From Bradyrhizobium sp. dw_411 (GTDB taxonomy: Bacteria; Pseudomonadota; Alphaproteobacteria; Rhizobiales; Xanthobacteraceae): 64,000 nucleotides of DNA. The stretch lies in assembly GCF_018449695.1 (NCBI RefSeq), contig NZ_JAAVUY010000004.1:186001-250000 (forward strand). Reading direction: 5' to 3'. Below are positions 53,210 through 62,700 of this stretch, one piece after another; the first letter of the stretch is position 1; each line of letters opens with the position of its first letter. The notes under the pieces were generated by a model. That model ran no database searches. It worked only from the letters and a program-made list of their open reading frames with translations, and was not told the DNA's origin. The position numbers were made by a program, and so were the translations under genes.

Positions 53210-54661
53210 CTACGCAGCGTCGTAACCAATGACCGCCTTGATCTCGAGATACTCCTCGAAGCCGAAGATGCCGCATTCCCGGCCGTTTCCGGATTGCTTG
53301 TAGCCGCCGAACGGAGCTTCGACGTCTTGCGCTTTGCCGTGCGGCGCATTGTTCAGATAAATGCGCCCTGCCCGCAGTCGCGCGCCGACGCGGCGCGCTT
53401 TGGCGATATCGCCGGACCAGACATAACCCGCCAACCCGTAGACGGTGCCGTTGGCGATTTCGACCGCGTCGTCCTCGTCCTTGTAGGACATCATCACCAG
53501 GATCGGCCCGAAGATTTCCTGCTGAGCCAGCGTCATCGTCGGCGTCACATGCGCGAAGATGGTTGGGCGTACGTAATAGCCGCGATTCAGTCCCGCAGGT
53601 CGGCCCGCTCCGCCGGCAACCACGGTCGCCTTTTCCGCGATCCCGGTCTCGATCAATTTCTGCACGCGCTCGAACTGCGTCTTGCTGATCAGGGGACCGA
53701 GCTGGCTTTTGTCGTCATAGGGCGAGCCGACAATGAAGGCGTCCGCCGTCTTCCGGGCGATATCGATGGCTTCGTCCATCTGGTCCTGATGAACCAGCAT
53801 GCGCGTCGGCGCCTGACAGGACTGTCCCGAATTGGTGAAGCTGCGCATCACGCCGGCGGGAACCGCTTTCGAAAGATCGACGTCCGGCAACAGGATGTTG
53901 GCGGACTTTCCGCCCAATTCCTGGGACACGCGCTTCACAGATGCTGCCGCGGTCTGAGCCACGAGAATGCCGGCGCGGGTGGAGCCGGTAAAGGACACCA
54001 GATCGATATCCGGATGCGATGCGATGGCGTGGCCGACCGTCGGCCCGTCGCCATTGACCAGATTGAACACGCCTTTCGGCAGGCCGGCGTCGTGCAACAC
54101 TTCCGCCAGGATGATCGAGCTCAACGGCGCCATTTCGCTGGGCTTGACCACCACGGTGCAGCCGGCCGCCAGAGCCGGCGCCAGCTTGGACGCGACCTGA
54201 TTGACCGGCCAGTTCCAGGGCGTGATGAGGCCACACACGCCGATCGGCTCGCGTACGATGCGGGTGCCGCCCATCATATGTTCGAACTCATAGGCCTCAA
54301 GCACGCGGCAGGCTTCTTCAAAATGGTCGAGCGCGGTCTGAACCTGGACCTTTTTGGAAAACCAGAGCGGCGATCCCATCTCCTCGGTAATGGCGCGCGC
54401 GATGTCGTCGAACCGCTCTTTGTAAGAAGCGATGATCTTGCGCAGGAATACGAGGCGCTCCTGCTTGCTGGTCTGCGAATACGTTGGGAATGCCTTGCGG
54501 GCGGCAATGACAGCGCGATCGACATCCTCTGCCGATCCGAGACTGATCGCACCGATCGTCTCCTCGGTCGCCGGATTCACGAGATCGAACAATTTCGGCA
54601 CAACCGGGGAGACCCAGACACCGTCGATGTAGAACCTGGCGTTGTTGTTGTTCTTGCTCAT
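53210..54661 (-). CDS. Aldehyde dehydrogenase (NAD(P)+-dependent)
   Basis: 483 residues from ATG 54661 (MSKNNNNARFYIDG; GGGAGAACCT upstream). A second ATG at 54673 with GGGAGG upstream is equally possible. Catalytic Cys is in NSGQSCQAPTR (about C282) and the general base Glu in QELGGKSAN (about E248). PWNWPVNQ and FTGSTRAG form the NAD pocket, and PFGGYKQSGNGRE is the C-terminal signature. It oxidises an aldehyde to the acid; the substrate is not predictable. It is transcribed alone. Confidence 0.92.
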   Translation of the reverse strand: MSKNNNNARFYIDGVWVSPVVPKLFDLVNPATEETIGAISLGSAEDVDRAVIAARKAFPTYSQTSKQERLVFLRKIIASYKERFDDIARAITEEMGSPLWFSKKVQVQTALDHFEEACRVLEAYEFEHMMGGTRIVREPIGVCGLITPWNWPVNQVASKLAPALAAGCTVVVKPSEMAPLSSIILAEVLHDAGLPKGVFNLVNGDGPTVGHAIASHPDIDLVSFTGSTRAGILVAQTAAASVKRVSQELGGKSANILLPDVDLSKAVPAGVMRSFTNSGQSCQAPTRMLVHQDQMDEAIDIARKTADAFIVGSPYDDKSQLGPLISKTQFERVQKLIETGIAEKATVVAGGAGRPAGLNRGYYVRPTIFAHVTPTMTLAQQEIFGPILVMMSYKDEDDAVEIANGTVYGLAGYVWSGDIAKARRVGARLRAGRIYLNNAPHGKAQDVEAPFGGYKQSGNGRECGIFGFEEYLEIKAVIGYDAA

Positions 54662-54920
54662 AGGTTCTCCCATGTAACCATCCTCCCGCCGCACTGGTGC
54701 GGGGTTGCACTATTTGCGAGCTTCGCTGGATTTGACACTGAATATAACGTGAGTGGCCAATTCAGAAGTCTAATGGCCGATTGAAATTTCATCATTTGCG
54801 CAGCCGTTGTTTTGGGGGGGAATTTCCGGACCCCTTGCCGGCCGGTCGAGACTGCGTCGCAGATATTGCGCTTTTGTTCAGGCTTGCGTTCCAATAGCCT
54901 CACATTTTCGGGGGGATTTC

Positions 54921-55364
54921 ATGAGAAGGATTTTATTGGCGATGACGTTAGCTGTCTCGGCCTCGTTGGCCCATGCTGGCCCGAAGGAAGACGCCTACCA
55001 GGTCGTCGAGAAATGGGGCAAAGCGTTCACGGCCTCGGACGTCGATGCCATCGTCAGGTTATACGCCCCGGATGCGCTGATGATCGGCACGTTAGGCAAG
55101 GTCGTCCTGACGAAACCGGAGGAAATCCGCAAATACTTCGAGATTGCCCTGAACAACAACAAGCCGCGCTCCGCTTCTTTGAACAGCTCAGAAGCGCTTG
55201 TTATCGATGACTCCACCGTCATCATTAGCGGGTTCGACACCGTCACCGGTGTGAAGGACGGACAATCGGTGATCGGTCTGGGCCGCGTCACTTTCGTGGT
55301 CGCCAGGCGCGGTTCGGATTGGCTGATAGTCCATCTGCATCGTTCGCCGCTGCCGGCAACATAG
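54921..55364 (+). CDS. Exported SnoaL-like/SgcJ-type NTF2-fold protein
   Basis: 147 residues. MRRILLAMTLAVSASLAHAG is a signal peptide; GGGGGAT lies before ATG 54921. The mature domain (AYQVVEKWGKAFTASDVDAIVRLYAPDALMIGT then DWLIVHLHRS) has the NTF2-like cone fold of the SgcJ/EcaC group, with the pattern of a small ligand pocket. The family has diverse roles and is usually called an oxidoreductase without proof. It is divergent from the aldehyde dehydrogenase gene. Confidence 0.78.
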   Translation: MRRILLAMTLAVSASLAHAGPKEDAYQVVEKWGKAFTASDVDAIVRLYAPDALMIGTLGKVVLTKPEEIRKYFEIALNNNKPRSASLNSSEALVIDDSTVIISGFDTVTGVKDGQSVIGLGRVTFVVARRGSDWLIVHLHRSPLPAT

Positions 55365-55398
55365 GCGCATTATCGGCGTCCGCGCCCGTCGCGTCAGA

Positions 55399-55731
55399 TC
55401 AGCGATCGAACCTCAAAATCTCGTCGAATTCCGAGGGCGCATATCGGCGGCCAGCGGAATCGGCGATGTGAACTTTCCATCCGGTTTTAAATAGCCCGCG
55501 CGCTTTGGCGACCGTCAGGGTCGGGCTGTCCTGCTGGATCTCATTGGTCTCGCCGTTCTTTGATGCATGCACCGTGAAGGCGGCTAGCTTGGGTGCGCTC
55601 GGCCCGTCTTCCCTGATCGTAACGCTATCGAAGATTTCCTTAGGACTTGGTCGCAGTATCCTCAGTTCCGCCTCGCCGAAATTGTCCGGCAAGATCGGAA
55701 CCCTCATTTCTTTGGGCTTGAACCACGCCAC
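55399..55731 (-). CDS. Hypothetical protein
   Basis: 110 residues from GTG 55731, with GGGGAGG 5 nt upstream; ATG 55707 is the next alternative. The sequence is mixed, with PILPDNFGEAELRILRPS and GWKVHIADSAGRRYAPSEFDEIL. It shows no signal, membrane helix or metal motif. It is convergent with the SnoaL-like gene. Not recognised. Confidence 0.5.
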   Translation of the reverse strand: MAWFKPKEMRVPILPDNFGEAELRILRPSPKEIFDSVTIREDGPSAPKLAAFTVHASKNGETNEIQQDSPTLTVAKARGLFKTGWKVHIADSAGRRYAPSEFDEILRFDR

Positions 55732-55838
55732 GCCACCCTCCCCACGCAACTCTTTTGTTTATTAAAACGGGGACCAGCGCGGTTCGCAAGGAAAAAGGCC
55801 TCTTCTCAGAGTCGCGGAATGCTGCAGCGCGACGAAAG

Positions 55839-56654
55839 CTACACCACCTTGACGTTGTACGGATTGCGCGCGGGATCGAGCCAGAACGAGTCACTCTCGT
55901 ATTTGCGGATCAGTTCGGGCGGCAGCAGGCTTCGCCGCTCGTTGGTGTGGATGCTGCGGCCGACCCTGTGAAGTCCGGGTGTGCCGATGCGGCGGTCGAA
56001 TTCCTCGGCGTCGAATTCGATGTTGTTGAAGTCGTGCTTGAAGGGCTTCTCGCCGATAAATTCGTATACCGCCGCGATCGCCTGCTCCGGGTTCGTGGTC
56101 AGCGTCTCGTAGGTCAGTGCGAGCAGGCAGCTGGTTTGTTCGCCGAGAAATGCCTCGCGCAGCGCATTCCAGGCAAAGCCGACCATGCCGTTGGCGCCTG
56201 CCAGTCCTTCCACGCGCGAAAACACTGTTCCGCCCGGCTCGAAATTGAAAATGCCTGACGGTTGCAAATTGTTCTTGCGGATCAGCCGCTCGACGGAATC
56301 GAGCACCCAGGGCACCCGGCGGACGCAGCAGATCACCTTGGCGGCCGGGAAAAGATCCGTCAGCAGCGGCAGACGCGAACACCAGACCCGGTTGGTGTCG
56401 AACACGACATCGCCCTTCGGCATCTCGGCGTAGAAGGTGGAGAAGATGTTCTTCAGCATCGCCCGGCGCTGCGCATCGGTGATGAAGATCGCGGTCTCGT
56501 TGCTCATGCTCATGCTGCGAAGCATGGCATCGGTCAGCGAGCCCACCGGCCCTGTCATGTTGGCATGAAACCTCGGGTTCTGGCGCAGAATGGCCGACAA
56601 CAAGGTCGATCCGGCGCGCGGAAGCCCGGAGATAAAATGGATATTTGCCTTCAT
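55839..56654 (-). CDS. Sulfotransferase (PAPS-dependent)
   Basis: 271 residues from MKANIHFISGLPRAG; the preceding codons to 56696 look non-coding. The 5'-phosphosulfate loop is GLPRAGSTLLSAIL (about 9-22), followed by KVICCVRRVPWVLDSVERL with the 3'-phosphate-binding Arg/Ser segment. It matches the bacterial sulfotransferase 3 group that sulfates glycans or peptides using PAPS. It lies 88 bp downstream of the giant protein gene on the same strand, so it could modify that protein or a surface glycan; this is an inference. Confidence 0.88.
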   Translation of the reverse strand: MKANIHFISGLPRAGSTLLSAILRQNPRFHANMTGPVGSLTDAMLRSMSMSNETAIFITDAQRRAMLKNIFSTFYAEMPKGDVVFDTNRVWCSRLPLLTDLFPAAKVICCVRRVPWVLDSVERLIRKNNLQPSGIFNFEPGGTVFSRVEGLAGANGMVGFAWNALREAFLGEQTSCLLALTYETLTTNPEQAIAAVYEFIGEKPFKHDFNNIEFDAEEFDRRIGTPGLHRVGRSIHTNERRSLLPPELIRKYESDSFWLDPARNPYNVKVV

Positions 56655-56742
56655 AGTCGCCTGGGATTCCTGTTGAGCGGGCCGATTATCGGCCATTTCG
56701 ATGACCGGCGGGTTAAGTCGACGCCGCCTGTCTCATTCATGA

Positions 56743-59700
56743 TTAATGCAGGTGCACGCCGCTCGTGAAAAACGCATGCAGGTGCTGCGGCGTCGTGCCC
56801 GCGATCGTCCCGTAGTCGTGAGCCGGGTCGAACGTTGCGTGGCTCTGGTCTTCGTGCACCGGGAGTTGCGCCCATTGCGCCGCCGGCGGGTTGATGAAAT
56901 GGCTGAGGTCGAACGTATCGCGGCCGAAATCGGAACCGCCGGGACCCTGCGCACCCAAGCCCGGCCGGAATACGAAATTGTGGCCCGGCTCGGCCGGAGC
57001 ATCGCTTGCGGCGGGTGCATTTGGCGCAGCCGATGCGGGCGGATCGAAGATCAGCGTGCCGCCATTGCCGTCGGAGGCGAACTTGAACGAGCTGTTGAAA
57101 TTGCTGAAGGTCAATTCCGCGGTGTTGATGCCGTCGGTCACCGTGAGCACCCCGCCCGCGTAGCTCTCGTGGAAATTGGCCGACGTTTCGTTGATCCCGG
57201 CGAGATCGATCACATCGGAATGCGCGGCGTCCGCCTGGGTGCCGGTGAAGCCCGCGATGGTAGCGGCGAAGCTTCCGGGGGCGTCAAGCTTGAGCTCGCC
57301 GGTGCCGCCCGCGAAGGTGACGGTGGCGCCGCCGGCGACAGAGCCGCCGAACTCCAGCGTCACACCGGCATTGATCTGGAAGTTTCCGCTTCCCGTGACG
57401 GCGCTCGCAAAATCCAGCGCGGGACCGCCAGCGTCGGAAGCGATCACATTGCCGGACATCACGATACCGGCAGCAGAAGAGACGGTCCCGTCGCCCTCGA
57501 AAGTCACACCATGGCCAATCGAGATCGCCTCCGCGGATTGCAGGGCGCCACCGTCGAGATCGAAGATGCCGGCGGCAAGCGTCAGCCCGCCGCTCACCAT
57601 CAGGATGCCCTTGTCGTCGATGGTGGCATGGGCGTCGTTGATCGTGAGATTGTAGGCCTGCGCTAGTTCGCCCTGCGCGACCGAGATCGTGTAAGGGGCG
57701 CTCGCGCCGGACGCGATGGTCACGTCGTTGGCCGCGGTCGGGACGGCGGAAGTCCAGTCCACCAATGTGTTCCAGTCTCCGCCGCCCGTGCTGGCCCAGG
57801 CGACCGAACTACTGGTGATGGTCGTGACGCCGTTCGTGATGTCGAAATGCAGATCCGAGTTGAGATTGGCGCCGGGGTTGGTGAAATCGATGATCACCGT
57901 CTCATTCGCGCCGGACGTGAAGTTCGTACCGGTCAGCGTCAGCAGGCCGTTATTATAGCTTTCACCGGTCTCCACGAAATTGTCGAGCACGATAGCGTTG
58001 GGCAGCAGGCCATTGCCGGCTTCGAGTTGAAGCGTCACATGATCCGGCTGCGTCAACGTGATCGCACCGAAACCTGCCCCGTGCACACTCGTCACATCCA
58101 GCGTGCCGTTCTCGAGCAGGATGCCGCCGGTGAAAGTGTTGTTGCCGGACAGGATCAGCGTGCCCGGCCCGCTGACGACAAGCGCGCCCGCGCCGATCTC
58201 GCCCGTATGGTCGTTCGAGCCGGTCATGTCCGCGATGGCATCGGAGATCGTGACGGTCTGCCCCGTTTGCGGCGCGAAGGTGATGGTCTCATTGCCTTGC
58301 AGGAAGATGCCGCTGCCCAACCCCGAGCCGTCATTGCCGAAACTGAAATACGTGTCGCCACCGGCGACGCTGTTGTTATACGCGGCCCCGCTTCCAGCGA
58401 AGGTCAGCGATCCGCCCTGCTGCACAAAGATCGCGCCGCCGGCGCCGAGACCGCCGCCGCCGACACCGCTGTAACCGCCGCCGCTGATGCCGTTGCCCGC
58501 GCCAAAACCCGCGTTGCCGCCAGTCCCGTAATTGCCGGCTCCGCCGCCACCGCCAAAGCCACCAGCGCCACCGCCATACCTGCCAGCGCCACCCCCGCCG
58601 CCGAAGCCCCCGGTTCCGCCGATGCTGTAGCCGGCGTGATAGAAAGCGCCGAGGACGCCGCCGCCGCCACCACCGCCGCCAAAGCCTCCTGCTCCGCCTG
58701 CGCCGGTGGACGTATTCCCGGCGGTACCGCCAATGCCGCCGCCATAGCCGGGGCCACCGAATCCATCCACGCCGAAAACGCGGGGGGCGTTGGAGTAGAA
58801 GCCGACACTCTGGCCGCCGCCGCCGCCATTGGCCCCGCCCTGATAGACATGGTAGGTGCCGCCGGTTTGACCGCCGCCCGAAGCTGCCCCGACGACGATG
58901 CCGGCGCCGGCCGCTGTACCGGTGCCGTCCGGCGTGGATGAACTCCCGGACTGGAAACCGCTGGCGCCGGATGCGTGAATGCCAACACCGCCGCCACCGA
59001 GGAACCCGCCCGCACCGCCAAGGCCGCCGCCGCCGCCCAGCACCGCAATGCCGTAGTTGGAGAAGGTGACACCCGCATGGCCACCGACGGCCTGATCATG
59101 GGTAAAAGTGACACCCGACAGCGTGACAGCGCCGGCCGACGCGATGAAGAGGCCGCCGCCGAGACCGGCGCCGCCACCGCCCCCGGAATCAGTGCTGCCG
59201 CCCTGAGTCAGGGCATTTTCGATCTCGAGGTTGTTGATCGTAACATCGCCGGAATAGACGAACAGGCCCGGCTCGCCGTTGGCGTTGAGTATCGTGTTTT
59301 CGCCGTTGATGGTGAGCGAGGCGCCCTGCGCGAGATTGAACGCGGGAAGTTGGTCGGTGAGCTTCAGATCGTTGGCGATGTCGAACGTGTAATGCGCTCC
59401 CGCCTGCGCATATGCGCCGGAAACATCGATCTGTGCGATGGCTTTCGCAAGATCGGCCGCCGAGGTGATGACCCAGGTGTCCGGCGTCGGCGTGACAGTA
59501 ACGCCTACCGCTGCCGATGGCTGGCTCGGAACTCCCTGAACCGTCTCGACGGCCGTGATATTATGCGTGCCGCCGCTGAGCGACTCGAACGAACTATAGA
59601 TGTCAAACTGACCGTTGCCACCGACCGTGCCGGTGCCGATCGCCGTGGTGTAGTTGCCGTCGGCATAGAGCGTGATCGTGCTTCCGGCATCGCCGGCGCC

Positions 59701-62700
59701 CTTTACCTCGACGCGGCCGACCGGATCGGCGACCGACACGACCGAACTGATGTCGGCCGCCTCTCCCGCGACGCTCGCGTCGAAGGTGGCTGCCGGGCTG
59801 GTGAGATTCAAAGCGGTATCGGTTTCCGTCACCGTGACGTGCTGGATACCCCCGCCGAGGAGCTGCGAGTTCGCGTTCGAGATCACGTCGAAATGGCCGG
59901 TGCTGTCGACGGTGCCGCTGCCGATCACGGCGTTTCCGATACTCAGCGTAACCACATCGCCAGCCTGACCGCTGCCGGTCAATTCGATGCTCCCGTGATT
60001 GGTGCCGATGCCATTCTGCTGGATGTTGGTAACCGCCGCGGGATCTAAAGTCGCAGAGAAGCCGGCCGACGGAGCACTGATATCGTGGCCAGCGGTCTCG
60101 GTCGCCGTCAGCGTGTGCAGTCCATCGGCGGGCAGCGACGCGGTCGTCGTAATTTGGAACACGTCACCAGTGCCCACGGTCCCGGTGCCGATCACGGTCG
60201 AGCCGCCATCAGCGTAAAGCGTGATGACGTCGCCGATCTGATGCCCGGTGCCGGTAACGACGAAGTCGGCATTGGCATAAGGCTGCGCTACGCCCGCAGC
60301 CCCTGTGACCGATGTGATCGTCGGTGCGTCCGGATTGACATCAAATTGCACGGCGGCGGAAAGCGTGCTTGTCAGGTGGAGCGCGGTGTTGGTTTCGCTC
60401 GCGGTGATCGTGTGGGTGCCGGCGAAAACAACATCGTCAGTGAAGTCGAACTGGCCAGTAGAATCGACCACGATGGAGCCGAGAGCGGTCCTCGAGCCAT
60501 CGACGAAGAAATTAACGGTCTCTCCGGCCTCACCCGTTCCCGTGATCTCGATCGCCTGGGGTCCGGTGGCAACGACGGATGATATTCCCGGCGTGTCCGG
60601 CAATACGGTTACGTTGAAAGCGGCGGAGATCGGGCTCGGCAGACCGCTCGCGTCGGTGACAACAGCCGTCAGCGAATGGACGCCGTCCGCGAGGTCAACC
60701 GTCGTGGCGGTGAAACTGGTACCGCTGACGGTACCCGTGCCGACCACATTGCCGTTCTCGTAGAGCGTGATGGTGCCGTTCGGAACCGACGTGCCGTTGG
60801 TATGGCCTTGAAGCACGGCCGTGCCGCCATTGACGGGCTGTCCGACGACAGAAGTGATCGTAGGCGCCAGCGGGTCGACATCGACCGTGAAGGCGGTCGA
60901 TTGCGCGCTCGTGTAGTTGACCGACTGAACGACGTCGGTCGCCGTCGCTGTCAGCGAATACTCGCCGTGGCTCAAGGGTACGGTCGTGGCGATATTGAAG
61001 TTGCCGTTGGCATCGGCGGTACCCGAGCCGATCAGGGTGCCACCGTTGAAGATGTTGACCGTGAGACCTGCCTCGGCGGTTCCCGTTACATGGAACGAAG
61101 CGTTGTCGAGCGGTTGTGCGACCACGCCCGTGATGGTCGGGGTCTGCGGGTCGACATCGAACGACAAGACATTCGACGGCAGGCTCACAACCTGAGCGCC
61201 GTCGGTGTCGGTCGCTGTGAGGGTATAGTGCCCCTCGGCCAGGTTCGGCGTGGCAAAACTGTAGTTTCCGCTGCCGCTGGTTGAGGTGGTGTATGTCGCG
61301 GTGAAGCCGCCCGGACCACTGAGATTCAGCGTGATGGTCTGGCTGGCCTCGCCGCTTCCCGTCACCTGGACGCCGGCGTTGTCGACCAGGAGAGTTTGTC
61401 CGGACGCCAAAGCGAGCGACGGCGTCGTGGGCAGTACATCGACTATGAACGACGTGGTTTGCGGCGGGCCATTACCCGTTTGTGTCGTGGTGAAGGTGTA
61501 TTGGCCGTCAGCGAGTGCCGACGTGGTGAAGCTGAAGTGGCCGATGTTGTTGGGCGTGGCCGTGCCGACCTGCACGCCATCGATGAGGATATCGATGGTG
61601 CTGCCCGGTACCCCGCCCACACCATTCAACGTGACCGTGCCGCCATTCTGCGGCTGGCCCGCGACGGTGCTGACGAGCGCCGCCGTTTCGGTGACCGCGA
61701 CACCGCCATTATAGGACGTGACGGTGAACTGGACGCTCGAGAAATCAAAGCCCGGGGTGAGTTGAAACACGGCTTTGTCCGGGCCGTCGGTGACCGTAAG
61801 AACATTGTTGGCGCCAAGCGTCGCGGTCGCGTTGGCGGCGAAGCCCGCTAAATCGATCGTGTTGCCCGGAAGGAAGCCGAGGATGGTGTTGGGGACGATA
61901 TGGTTGCTCGGGATGAAGGCCGCATCGACGATGAGGGTCGCCTGCGCACCTTGCTCGAAGACGATCGGTCCGCTACCGGCCGCACCCGCGACGGCGAGTT
62001 CGACCGTGCCCTGACCGGAAAGCTGCACGCCGCCATTCACGGTATTGGCGACGTCGAGCGTCAGCTCGCCCGTGCCGGAGACGCCGATGAAGCCGTTGCC
62101 TTGCAGGCTTGTCGTTGTCGTCAACGTATACGCCGCCGAGCCGGAGACCGTCAGTGAATCGTTCGTCAGAGGGCCATTAAGTGTCAGCGTGCTGCCGCCG
62201 TCGATGTCGATGGTCGTAGCACTCACCGCGCCAAGCACGACATTGCCGGATCCGGCGATATGGATAGTGCTGGCCTGATCGCCGGCGATGGCATCCGAGA
62301 ATGTCAGCGTCTTGCCTGGATCAGGCGCCAGCGTGACGTTGTCCGAACCTGCGAACAGACCGGCACCGAGGCCTTGTCCGTTACCGCCGTTCTGCGCACC
62401 GGCGATGGCCGCGCCGCCGCTGCCGCCCTGAACGTAATTTCCGGAAACGGTCTCGCCGCCGGCAATGGTCAGCGACCCGCCGGGGGCGACAAAGATGCCG
62501 CCACCTAGTCCGGCACCGCCGCCGCCGCCGCCACCTATATTTGCCGACGAGAAACCACCATAGCCGGCACCGTAACCCGCGGCACCTCCGCCATAATGGC
62601 TTGTTCCGTGTCTTCCCAGGTAACGGAAGCCATAGGCACCCCCGCCGCCGCCGCCGAAGCCACCGTTTTGGCCGCCGTAGTCGACGCTGCCAGCACCACC

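Noticed and set aside
53204..54784. 526-codon open plus-strand frame
   Set aside because: Antisense of the aldehyde dehydrogenase gene; composition is that of a shadow frame.
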